Positions 1 to 6,071 of a DNA stretch of 18,933 nt are shown piece by piece. The translations under genes were made by a program, and so were the position numbers. The stretch comes from DAIOGN01 sp036745245 (GTDB lineage: Bacteria > Zixibacteria > MSB-5A5 > JAUVRN01), in NCBI GenBank assembly GCA_036745245.1, contig DAIOGN010000060.1, positions 1 to 18,933 on the forward strand. Direction: 5' to 3'. How positions within the stretch are numbered: the stretch's first letter is position 1; each line of letters begins with the position of its first letter. The notes beneath the pieces are model-generated. The model was not told the origin of the DNA, made no database searches, and saw only the letters and a program-made list of their open reading frames with translations.

Positions 1-2
1 GG

Positions 3-530
3 CTGATCCGGCAGCGCGGCAAGACGATCGTCCATGATAAAGACGAAGGACCCCGGTCGGATACGACTTTGGAAATTCTCGCCGGTCTGCAAGCGAGCTT
101 CAAGAAAGGCGGCAGCGTGACCGCGGGGAATTCCTCGCCGCTCTCCGACGGCGTCACGCGGGGGCTGATGTGGTCCGGTGACACGCTGCTGGTTTTTTCA
201 ATCTCCCCGAGCGTGGGCGTCGGCGAGTCGGACGCACCGTTACCGGAAGGCCTCTCGCTGAAAGGCAATTTCCCCAATCCGTTCAATGGCGGTACCACAA
301 TCGAGTTCCAGGCGACTGGGCATGGCCGGGTAGAGGTAGTGATCTACAATGCCCTGGGGCGAATCACCGCCAGGTTGACGCCATCGCCATCGCCATCGTC
401 AGCAGGCAACTACCATGTCACCTGGGATGGCCGGGACAAGGACGGGTCTGATGCGCCCAGCGGGGTTTACTTCTATCGCGTGACGCAGGGTGGCCAGGCT
501 AAGTCAGGGCGGTTGATGGTGCTGAGGTAA
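3..530 (+). CDS. Secreted protein with FlgD/T9SS-type C-terminal domain (5' end missing)
   Basis: The reading frame is open from the first bases of the window, so the true start lies upstream; the TTG at 69 is internal and not a convincing start. The last ~85 residues form a FlgD Ig-like / T9SS type A sorting-like domain. The motif NFPNPFNGGTTIEF is followed by an Ig-like beta-sandwich pattern (VEVVIYNALGR, WDGRDKDGSDAPSGVYFYRV) and ends in SGRLMVLR. In FCB bacteria such domains cap exported proteins and direct secretion or surface attachment. The N-terminal part seen here has no recognisable domain. A hexanucleotide run encoding SPSPS lies inside the C-terminal domain. It converges on the next gene across a palindrome. 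The domain call is firm; the protein's overall function is unknown. Confidence 0.8.
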   Translation: MIRQRGKTIVHDKDEGPRSDTTLEILAGLQASFKKGGSVTAGNSSPLSDGVTRGLMWSGDTLLVFSISPSVGVGESDAPLPEGLSLKGNFPNPFNGGTTIEFQATGHGRVEVVIYNALGRITARLTPSPSPSSAGNYHVTWDGRDKDGSDAPSGVYFYRVTQGGQAKSGRLMVLR

Positions 531-562
531 TCGATGGGCACCCTCGCCGCCGCCAGGAAGAC

Positions 563-605
563 GTGGGGTCAGACTCAACTTTTGAAAAGTCGAGTCTGAC
601 CCCAC
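563..605. repeat. GGGGTCAGAC-type palindrome between convergent genes
   Basis: Two arms of about 20 bases pair with a single mismatch around a 3-base centre: GTGGGGTCAGACTC on the left and GAGTCTGACCCCAC on the right, with ACTTT/AAAGT inside. It lies between the stop codons of a plus-strand and a minus-strand gene and so probably works as a bidirectional terminator. Related palindromes lie at 3232-3269 and 7985-8040. Confidence 0.85.
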
Positions 606-630
606 TTTCGCTTTCGACGACAAGCGCCGG

Positions 631-1941
631 TTACTTCAAGAGTAGCAGTTTCGCGGTCTTCGATTCAACGTCGTTTCGAACTCGAGCCAGATAGAGCCCC
701 GAGGCAGCTCGCGGCGCAGTCCAAACGAACTCCTGGGCGCCGGCAGCAAGCCGCCCGTCCCACAGGACGTCAATCTGTTGCCCAAGCAGATTCACTATTT
801 CGATACGGATCCAGGCTGGCTCGGAAAGAGACACCCCGATCGTCGTGGCTGCATTGAACGGGTTGGGGTAAGGATCCAGGAGCTCAAACGAGGAGGGACG
901 TGCGACGTCCTCCGACCAAACAGAAACGGCTCCAACATCTACACGCCCCCTTCCAAATGCCGGCAGGTACGCGTTGGGGCAGTCGTCCACGAATTGCAAC
1001 GGTTGGCCACCGGCGAATCTGGCCGTATCGATCACCACTGTGCCGGTAGCAGCTCCGGAAAGGGCCACGTCAAACCGCACGATGGTCTCGGGCGTATTGG
1101 GCTGCCCGGGGCCCCTGCAGCCGCCGGGGCAGCCGGAAAACTCAAGCCAGAATCCCGTGGAGTCCGGGAAGGCAGTGAGAGCCAAGTTGGTACCTGCCGA
1201 CTCCGTCGGGACAATGCTGCCCGGAACAATGTAGGCACTCACACCGGTCGGCTTGATGCGGATGGGAATGGAGAGGCTCGCGTAGGGTTGCCACGCATAG
1301 CAGGAAATCGACATCGTCACTGTCGTATCCTCGCGCGCCCGTTTCACCTCTGCATAGGAACCGTACACTGCTTCCGGCGGCGGCGGATACGGCTCATCGA
1401 AAATGGTCTGAAACCATCCCCACTGCGCCTCCAGAGGTTGAGGAGTATTAGCGGAGTCGATCAAGACAGCGCTTGTGCCATCGAATAGTGTATCCGGGTA
1501 GAAGGTGATCGCCACACAGGCGTGGCGGATTTCGGCGTACACTTCAATATCCGCAAGGTGAGAGTAGGGTCCTGCGGTAAAAGGCGCGCGAGTGACAAGA
1601 CGGACCATCGCAATCGTGCTGTCCTGATTCAGCACGACCGCAACGCTTTCGAGCAGGCTTTCGGGTACATCTGCTCCTCTTGAGATTCTCCCGGTGAAGT
1701 AGGAATGGTCGTCTCCAACGAGCGGCAGGTCATCGTCGAGTAGATATGCAAAGCGCAACTCCTTGCAGGGAGTCGAAAGCTGCCCGCGAATGGGAATCGA
1801 CACGGTGACCGAACAGGGCGTGGTGGGGTAATAGAATTCGGCAGCAGGGTAAACATTGTTCGCAGCCTGTGCACTGGAGATGAGTTGGAGCGCCAGCGCG
1901 CAGGAAAGCAGGGCGAGCCCACGGTGGAATCGAGACACCAT
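631..1941 (-). CDS. Secreted cohesin-like protein with FlgD/T9SS-type C-terminal domain
   Basis: This 436-residue protein starts with a clear signal peptide (MVSRFHRGLALLSCALALQL, cleavage probable after AQA near residue 27). The middle appears to hold two beta-sandwich domains. The second (about residues 225-335, with ETIVRFDVAL, GTVVIDTARF and FVDDC) resembles the cohesin-like modules common in FCB surface proteins. The C-terminal ~85 residues form a sorting-type Ig domain: PYPNPFNAATTI, IEIVNLLGQQI, SGLYLARVRN and terminal KTAKLLLLK. Several Cys residues (SGCPGGCRGPGQ) suggest periplasmic disulfides. It is convergent with the previous gene. The secretion and C-terminal domain calls are firm; the cohesin-like assignment is a pattern judgement, and no enzymatic motif is visible. 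Confidence 0.8.
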   Translation of the reverse strand: MVSRFHRGLALLSCALALQLISSAQAANNVYPAAEFYYPTTPCSVTVSIPIRGQLSTPCKELRFAYLLDDDLPLVGDDHSYFTGRISRGADVPESLLESVAVVLNQDSTIAMVRLVTRAPFTAGPYSHLADIEVYAEIRHACVAITFYPDTLFDGTSAVLIDSANTPQPLEAQWGWFQTIFDEPYPPPPEAVYGSYAEVKRAREDTTVTMSISCYAWQPYASLSIPIRIKPTGVSAYIVPGSIVPTESAGTNLALTAFPDSTGFWLEFSGCPGGCRGPGQPNTPETIVRFDVALSGAATGTVVIDTARFAGGQPLQFVDDCPNAYLPAFGRGRVDVGAVSVWSEDVARPSSFELLDPYPNPFNAATTIGVSLSEPAWIRIEIVNLLGQQIDVLWDGRLAAGAQEFVWTAPRAASGLYLARVRNDVESKTAKLLLLK

Positions 1942-2021
1942 CTACTGGCTCCGTTTGAGAGTATCCAAAAGCTACGAAAGCGGCGTCAAAAGTCAACCAG
2001 GTATCCCCCCGCAGTGGGGGT

Positions 2022-2294
2022 GTGCAGACACCTGAGGTCAGACCCAGCAGGCACACCAAGCCAGATGCTCTCGACTACGTTTACGACAAGTACATCGCCC
2101 GGGACCCCGAAGCCCTTGTGAAACTGGAGTTCGCACGCACGAGAGCACAGATGTCCCGTCAGATCTACGACTTGAGAACCAAAGCGGGCCCGACTCAAGC
2201 ACACTTGGCGAAACGGGTGGGCACCACAGCTGAAGCTCGCGGAACCCCTCCCATCCAAGGGACTAGATCCCCTTTCAATCCTTCGGCGGATTGA
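2022..2294 (+). pseudogene. Truncated XRE-type HTH antitoxin-like gene
   Basis: Residues 14-56 of this frame (DALDYVYDKYIARDPEALV, then AQMSRQIYDLRTKAGPTQAH and LAKRVGTT) match the N-terminal half of small XRE-family regulators of the HigA/antitoxin type. These normally run on as GTTxSVISRLEDxDYxGHSL. Here homology stops inside the HTH, right after VGTT (about 2229), and the frame runs into the leader element at 2244-2294. The recognition helix is therefore missing and the protein cannot bind DNA as the family does. The GTG at 2022 is the only plausible start and has no obvious ribosome-binding site. No toxin partner is visible. Best read as a gene cut by the arrival of the downstream block. 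Confidence 0.6.
2244..2294 (+). promoter_or_regulatory. Leader element, copy 1
   Basis: CTCCCATCC is followed by AAGGGACTAGATCC (2257-2270) and the hairpin TCAATCCTTCGGCGGATTGA (2275-2294; 7-bp stem, TTCGGC loop). It begins about 255 nt before the GTG of the first PEP-CTERM gene. The same element recurs at 5123-5160, 6306-6343 and 6932-6981, always reading rightward toward a gene. Nature (RNA structure or protein-binding site) unknown. Confidence 0.7.
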
Positions 2295-2387
2295 CGATTA
2301 GCGTCTCTGTCGCATACTTCAAACTGAGTCAGAGGCGCTTTGTTGAAAGGCGTTCCTGCGTCCGGAATCAGACCGAGCCGTAGGATC

Positions 2388-2514
2388 CGAGACAACGGTG
2401 CGGATTCCCCTGGCTCTCTGAGAGTAGAATCAGACTCGAATTGAATGACCGTTTGAATCGTGATCACGCCCCGCAGGCGTAACCACAGGGGACTTGGTCC
2501 CCCTGGAGGATGTA
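2388..2514 (+). promoter_or_regulatory. Structured 5' leader of PEP-CTERM gene A
   Basis: Three stems are visible. AACGGT at 2394-2399 pairs with ACCGTT at 2448-2453 and encloses a CTGA/TCAG hairpin. ACGCC/GGCGT forms a hairpin at 2466-2480. GGGGAC-TTG-GTCCCC (2488-2502) ends two bases before the Shine-Dalgarno GGAGG (2505-2509). All three recur in the copy at 5275-5390. The last stem could control ribosome access. Confidence 0.55.
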
Positions 2515-2979
2515 GTGAACAGATTCACAAAGAAACAAAACAAGTGGCTGGCGCTGGCCTTTACTCTCGGCGTCACCATCATTCCCGGCGCCGCCCAGGC
2601 CCTGCCCTTGTCGTACGACTACTACCGCGGTGGTTTCGGAGTGGATGCCACGAAGACCTTCAAAGGCACCCTGGCCGAGTCCGGATGGGCACAGGCCGGC
2701 GTCTACGGCAACACCCTGGGGATTGTGGATGAGACAGGCACCATCGTGAGTACACTGTTTCACGGCAATGCCGGGGTGGTCAATCTGGATGAAGGCAACC
2801 CGACCATGGATGGCCCCGCCTTGGTAAGTCCTAGTCACCAATACTTCGCAACAGGCGAGGGGCACTATGGGGACGCGGGAATGTGTGACCCAACCGGGGC
2901 TGTGCCTGAGCCAGAAACCCTGGTGCTCGTGAGCCTCGGGCTGCTCGGGATCGCAGGACTGGCAAGAGCGCAGGGTTGA
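2515..2979 (+). CDS. PEP-CTERM sorting domain protein A
   Basis: A GTG start at 2515 is chosen because GGAGG lies five bases upstream; the reading frame extends further but through the leader hairpin. The product has 154 residues. A signal peptide (MNRFTKKQNKWLALAFTLGV, cleavage near AQA-LP) precedes a short mature domain of about 100 residues with no known fold. The C terminus is a complete PEP-CTERM signal: VPEPETL, a hydrophobic helix (VLVSLGLLGIAGLA) and a basic/polar end. Such proteins are exported, then cleaved by an exosortase and usually linked to extracellular polysaccharide. No exosortase is in the window. Its paralogue at 5396-5875 shares the motifs YYRG, GTIVS, LDEGxPTMDGPALV and CDPTGAVPEPET. 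A conserved ORF begins one base after the stop codon. Confidence 0.88.
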   Translation: MNRFTKKQNKWLALAFTLGVTIIPGAAQALPLSYDYYRGGFGVDATKTFKGTLAESGWAQAGVYGNTLGIVDETGTIVSTLFHGNAGVVNLDEGNPTMDGPALVSPSHQYFATGEGHYGDAGMCDPTGAVPEPETLVLVSLGLLGIAGLARAQG

Positions 2980-2980
2980 C

Positions 2981-3142
2981 ATGCCGAACCATGATCCCCG
3001 AGTGGCCACCGAGCGCAAAGCGGGCACGCTGCATCGCCACGTGCCGGCGGCTCGTGGCACCTCGCGAATCTCGCCTGGCTTTCTGCAGCACTACATCGAG
3101 CAGAGACTGACGCGCTTTGGACGAGATGCCCAACGTCGTTAG
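2981..3142 (+). CDS. Conserved small ORF downstream of PEP-CTERM gene A
   Basis: A 53-codon frame begins with ATG one base after the PEP-CTERM stop (TGACATG), an arrangement that allows translational coupling. It encodes a basic protein with ATERKAG near the start and RISPGFLQHYIEQRLTRF in the middle. The copy at 5877-6071 keeps the same start position and has no frameshift over 53 codons; 37 of 53 residues are identical. However, differences are spread over codon positions 1, 2 and 3 as 12, 7 and 10, so there is no third-position excess, and the opposite strand is also open in both copies. Coding is therefore possible but unproven; it may instead be a conserved 3' UTR. Confidence 0.35.
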   Translation: MPNHDPRVATERKAGTLHRHVPAARGTSRISPGFLQHYIEQRLTRFGRDAQRR

Positions 3143-3231
3143 TGGTTGGGGTCATGTTGCCGTGGCACGCCTTGAGTCAAACCACAGGAACCGCGAGACG
3201 GCGCGTTCTCGGCACAGGCTATAAAATAAGT

Positions 3232-3269
3232 AGGGTCAGACTCGACTTTTCAAGAGTCGAGTCGACCCT
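3232..3269. repeat. GGGTCAGAC-type palindrome between convergent genes
   Basis: AGGGTCAGACTCGACTTTT is followed by the inverse arm AGAGTCGAGTCGACCCT; the right arm lacks one T relative to a perfect copy. It lies between the rightward PEP-CTERM block and the leftward dockerin gene, as expected of a two-way terminator. Same family as 563-605 and 7985-8040. Confidence 0.8.
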
Positions 3270-3289
3270 AAGCTCCCGGCCCCTCTTAT

Positions 3290-3835
3290 TTACGGACACG
3301 GCAGCGGACTCTCGGCGCAAATGTCGCATGGCAGCACCATGCCTTTGAAACAGTAGCTCACCAGGTGAATGACATCGGCCGCTGTTACCGATCCGGTGCA
3401 ATTGAGGTCACCTGCGGCAGCGCACGGGGCCGGTGGCGCAAGGCCTCGGAAGAGATAGTTCACGAGGCGGATGATGTCTGCTGAAGTCACGGTTCCGGAG
3501 CTGTTGACATCTCCTTCCGTGGCAATGAGACAAGATCCCGTGGTGTCCCCGACCGTCCGGGAAACGATGTTCGACGGGCCCGACAGATTGCCTGCCTCAT
3601 CACGAGCGCGAATGGCAAACCACCATGTGCCCTGTCCCGGATCGATGCTGAAGGACTCCGGAGTGCCGGAAACACGCGGCGCGGGTTCTCCCGTGGCTTG
3701 CGTGGCCGACGTCCAGGTCACCAGCGTTAAGCTGTCGCGTGCGTAGCGCACGTCATAAGCCGCCGCTGTGCCCACGGAACCATCATCGCCTGGCGCTGTC
3801 CATGTCAGCACGATGGCCATCAGTAGTGCAGTCAC
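3290..3835 (-). CDS. Fibronectin III-like and dockerin repeat protein, possibly 5'-truncated
   Basis: The product (181 residues from GTG at 3835) has a fibronectin type III-like domain at about residues 6-95 (VLTWTAPGDDGSVGTAAAYD, WWFAIRARDEAGNLSGPSNI). A type I dockerin pair follows, with calcium-loop signatures GDVNSSGTVTSAD and GDLNCTGSVTAAD, each ahead of a helix (IIRLVNYLFRG, VIHLVSYCFKG). Dockerins bind cohesins in multi-protein surface assemblies. The GTG is chosen because GGAGGAG lies about six bases upstream; the frame stays open to 4003 without coding character. The hydrophobic start (MTALLMAIVLTW) overlaps the first FN3 strand rather than forming a normal signal peptide, so upstream domains and the real signal sequence may have been lost. 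The C terminus is Cys-rich. Confidence 0.65.
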   Translation of the reverse strand: MTALLMAIVLTWTAPGDDGSVGTAAAYDVRYARDSLTLVTWTSATQATGEPAPRVSGTPESFSIDPGQGTWWFAIRARDEAGNLSGPSNIVSRTVGDTTGSCLIATEGDVNSSGTVTSADIIRLVNYLFRGLAPPAPCAAAGDLNCTGSVTAADVIHLVSYCFKGMVLPCDICAESPLPCP

Positions 3836-4413
3836 GTCGCTCCTCCTCTGAGCAAACATGCCGGTCACTAGGCTCGCGACATCCCATGTGCCACTCCGTT
3901 CGAAGGAACTGGCGCATGACACGCGCGAACTGTCTCTTCGCTGGGTGACGAGTTGGGCGTGGCGTCTGGCCCCTCGCCAGACGTGTTTCTGCCTATCGCG
4001 CAACGGGGACGTGTGCGATGAGCACTCACCTGCGATGCGGACTACGGAATCGAAGCCGTGCTACGTTTGAGGTGTGGAGTGCATTTGGATGCACTCACCG
4101 TGGCGCTCTCCGACGGATCCGGGTTCGCAGCTTTGGTTTACCCGGAGCACTTCAGTCCGGCCGCAGGTTGGGCGCCGGGGACATTGAGGATGTCGTCCCG
4201 GTGCCTGGGACCGAATGGTCCTAACCTAATTATACCCCCGGGCGCAGGAGAGTTCCCCCGCCCACAGTAAAGGGGCCAGCACGTGGTCCCGGAGGGCAGA
4301 GCTCCCGACGGGAACAGGTAGACCAAAGAACATGGGGTCGGACCCGAATTGGCTCCAGGGGTCAGTCCGGGCGGCACCCTGGCTCCAGGCTTGACGTGTG
4401 GATCCCCTCCGGG
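3836..4413. other. Gene-free region with hairpin and degenerate GGGGTC repeats
   Basis: No convincing gene is seen here. A perfect 8-bp hairpin, GAGTGCAT-TTGG-ATGCACTC, lies at 4077-4096. Near the end of the sigma factor gene are fragments of the palindromic family: GGGGCCAGCAC at about 4271, GGGTCGGACCC at 4335-4345 and GGGGTCAGTCC at about 4359. Two direct copies of TGGCTCCAGG flank the last one. They look like decayed terminator-type repeats. Confidence 0.5.
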
Positions 4414-5007
4414 TTACAGCTTGTACTCCGTGTCCGACACTCCACCCAGTCCGCCTGGATCCATCAGATGTGAATAGAGTTCCTCGCGGATGAATCGACG
4501 GCTCTCACGGAGGAATGGTTCAACGGTGCCCGGCTCAGAACAGGCCAGGCCGGCATGTTCGCGGTTCGCAATTCCATCGAGATAGGAGACAATGAGGGTA
4601 CCCCGGAAGACCTCAGGAAGTTCAGCGATCGCCTCGAAGTAGCGTACATCATCTTCCCACTCGCTGGTGAGAGTGGGACTGTGCCAGGGAGCATCTGGCG
4701 CGGGTAGAGGAAGGCGGTCGGTGCCCAGAGCGGTGTTGTCGTCATCCTCAGGCATCGGAGCACGTTCTCGCTCAACCCTGTCAAAGCCATCACGGAATTG
4801 CCTGGTCACCATGTAGTGCAGCCACGCCGTGTGGTGTCCCTCAAGCACAGATGCATCCCACGATCTACGAGCCACGGTCATGGCTTCGCTCATCAACGCT
4901 ACGGCATCCCGCCCATTCTGAGTCAGCGTTAACGAGTGGTGCAGGAGAGCTTCGAGATTCGGAAGGCACACGTCCTTAAACCCCACTGTGTTCTTAAGAT
5001 CATCCAT
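4414..5007 (-). CDS. ECF-type RNA polymerase sigma factor
   Basis: This 197-residue protein has the layout of an extracytoplasmic-function sigma-70 factor. Region 2 lies at about residues 14-80 (LPNLEALLHHSLTLTQNGRD, ARRSWD, AWLHYMVTRQFRD). An acidic Pro-rich linker follows. Region 4 lies at about 123-180 (FEAIAELPEVFRGTLIVSYL, GTVEPFLRESRRFIREEL). The family directs core polymerase to dedicated promoters. The helix-turn-helix is divergent (IANREHAGLACSEPGTVEPF in place of the usual YEEIAEVLG-pattern), so promoter choice may be unusual. ATG at 5007 has GAGGAAA about nine bases upstream. No anti-sigma factor is adjacent. It is divergent from the second PEP-CTERM gene and shares its intergenic region, which suggests it may control that gene. 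A partial paralogue lies at 7170-7532. Confidence 0.75.
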   Translation of the reverse strand: MDDLKNTVGFKDVCLPNLEALLHHSLTLTQNGRDAVALMSEAMTVARRSWDASVLEGHHTAWLHYMVTRQFRDGFDRVERERAPMPEDDDNTALGTDRLPLPAPDAPWHSPTLTSEWEDDVRYFEAIAELPEVFRGTLIVSYLDGIANREHAGLACSEPGTVEPFLRESRRFIREELYSHLMDPGGLGGVSDTEYKL

Positions 5008-5122
5008 GATGGTCTTTCCTCACTGGTTTCGATGGAACACTCCCCGGAGTCGATTTAATCCGCCGGTTGCACATTCAACCTATCTGCAGCGAATCGTCGT
5101 GCCATCGGTCGAACGATTGAAA

Positions 5123-5160
5123 AAGGGACTAGTTCCGATTTCAATCCTTCGGCGGATTGA
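5123..5160 (+). promoter_or_regulatory. Leader element, copy 2
   Basis: AAGGGACTAGTTCC (5123-5136) precedes the hairpin TCAATCCTTCGGCGGATTGA (5141-5160), which is identical to copy 1. It begins 271 nt before the GTG of PEP-CTERM gene B and about 115 bp upstream of the divergent sigma factor gene. Confidence 0.7.
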
Positions 5161-5274
5161 CGAATAGCGTCATTGCCACATACTTCACACAGAGTCATAG
5201 ACCGAGGCCAAGTCGCGCCTTGTCAGAAGAGCGCCCTTGATTCCGGATGCGGACGGAGCCGTAGGATTCGAAAC

Positions 5275-5395
5275 AACGGTTCGGATTCCCCTGGCCTCCT
5301 GAGAATAGATTCAGACTCGAATAGAGGAACCGTTTAAGACGAGCGCACGCCCCGCTGGCGTGCGAATAGGGGACTTCGTCCCCCTGGAGGATCGA
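5275..5395 (+). promoter_or_regulatory. Structured 5' leader of PEP-CTERM gene B
   Basis: AACGGTTC (5275-5282) pairs perfectly with GAACCGTT (5327-5334) around a CTGA/TCAG hairpin. CGCACGCC/GGCGTGCG (5344-5364) makes an 8-bp hairpin, and GGGGAC-TTC-GTCCCC (5369-5383) sits two bases before GGAGG (5386-5390). Stems 1 and 2 are longer than in copy A. The third changes only in its loop (TTG to TTC), which argues that the paired bases matter. Confidence 0.55.
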
Positions 5396-5875
5396 GTGAG
5401 TAGATTGGTAAAGAAACCGTGGTGGTTGGCGCTGGCCGTTACTGCCGGTGTCGCCATCCTGCCCGGGGCCGCCCAGGCCCTGCCCATGTCGTACGAATAC
5501 TACCGCGGCGATTTCGGAGCCGGTGCCATGCGGTCCCACAAAGGGATCCTGGCCGAACCCGGAACCGACCTTTCCGGATGGGCACCGGCCAAGGTCGATG
5601 TCAACTCCCTGCGGTCTGTCGACTACAGGGGCACCATCGTGAGTGCGCTGTATTACGGCGATGCCGCGGTGTTCGATCTGGATGAAGGCAGTCCGACCAT
5701 GGATGGCCCCGCTTTGGTAGCCCCAGGTCACTACCAGTTCGAGGCTCAAAGTGGAGGCCAATATGAGGTCGCGGGAGACTGTGACCCAACCGGGGCTGTA
5801 CCTGAGCCTGAAACCGTGGTGCTCATGGGCCTGGGGCTGCTCGGGATCGCAGCGGTTACGAAGGCGCTGGGCTGA
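5396..5875 (+). CDS. PEP-CTERM sorting domain protein B
   Basis: The 159-residue product is a paralogue of the protein at 2515-2979. GTG at 5396 is preceded by GGAGG with a five-base gap, exactly as in the first copy, which fixes the start. It has a signal peptide (MSRLVKKPWWLALAVTAGVA, cleavage near AQA-LP), a mature domain starting MSYEYYRGDFG and carrying GTIVSALYYGD and LDEGSPTMDGPALV, and a complete PEP-CTERM tail: VPEPETV, the helix VLMGLGLLGIAAV and a short end with Lys. The role as an exosortase substrate follows from the family. Its long leader repeats the elements of the first copy. A conserved ORF starts one base after the stop. The mature region matches no family I recognise. Confidence 0.88.
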   Translation: MSRLVKKPWWLALAVTAGVAILPGAAQALPMSYEYYRGDFGAGAMRSHKGILAEPGTDLSGWAPAKVDVNSLRSVDYRGTIVSALYYGDAAVFDLDEGSPTMDGPALVAPGHYQFEAQSGGQYEVAGDCDPTGAVPEPETVVLMGLGLLGIAAVTKALG

Positions 5876-5876
5876 C

Positions 5877-6071
5877 ATGCCGATGATCGATCACCGCATA
5901 GCCACCGAGCGCAAAACGGGCAGGGTGCGTAGCCACATGCCGGCGGCTCGGAGCGACTCGAGAATCTCGCCTGGTTTTCTGCAGCACTACGTCGAGCAGA
6001 GACTGACGCGTTTCATGCGAGATGCCCACCGTGGTGAGTGGCCGGGGTCGAGCTTCAGCGGTAAGCCTTGA
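5877..6071 (+). CDS. Conserved small ORF downstream of PEP-CTERM gene B
   Basis: A 64-codon counterpart of the ORF at 2981-3142, again starting with ATG one base after the PEP-CTERM stop. It shares ATERKTG, HMPAAR and RISPGFLQHYVEQRLTRF and runs eleven residues longer because the other copy has an earlier TAG. Basic, with no signal peptide and no recognised domain. As for copy A, the opposite strand is also open and conserved, so strand and coding status are unresolved. Confidence 0.35.
   Translation: MPMIDHRIATERKTGRVRSHMPAARSDSRISPGFLQHYVEQRLTRFMRDAHRGEWPGSSFSGKP

Larger units (their letters stand above)
2257..3223 (+). repeat. Duplicated ~1-kb block, copy A (leader, PEP-CTERM gene, downstream ORF)
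   Basis: This block aligns with 5123-6115 from the GGGACTAG element through the long leader, the PEP-CTERM gene and the downstream ORF, up to a GGCAC/GGCAT-TATA sequence. The two downstream ORFs differ at 29 of 159 positions with no indel. Beyond both ends the sequences do not match. The copies are direct and separated by the dockerin and sigma genes. Confidence 0.75.

Noticed and set aside
778..1488. 236-residue plus-strand frame inside the secreted protein gene
   Set aside because: It is the complement of a protein with a signal peptide and sorting domain; its own product is basic and without domain features.
2005..2032. Overlapping small hairpins CCCCC/GGGGG and GGTGT/ACACC as an attenuator
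   Set aside because: The stems are only 5 bp and the following gene is a broken HTH fragment; there is no support for function.
2388..5395. Cyclic-di-GMP, cobalamin or fluoride riboswitch in the PEP-CTERM leaders
   Set aside because: The conserved core sequences of those classes that I know are not present; only generic stems are seen.
5195..5878. 227-residue minus-strand frame across PEP-CTERM gene B
   Set aside because: It runs through the leader and the signal peptide region, and its similarity to the matching frame over copy A is explained by the duplication.
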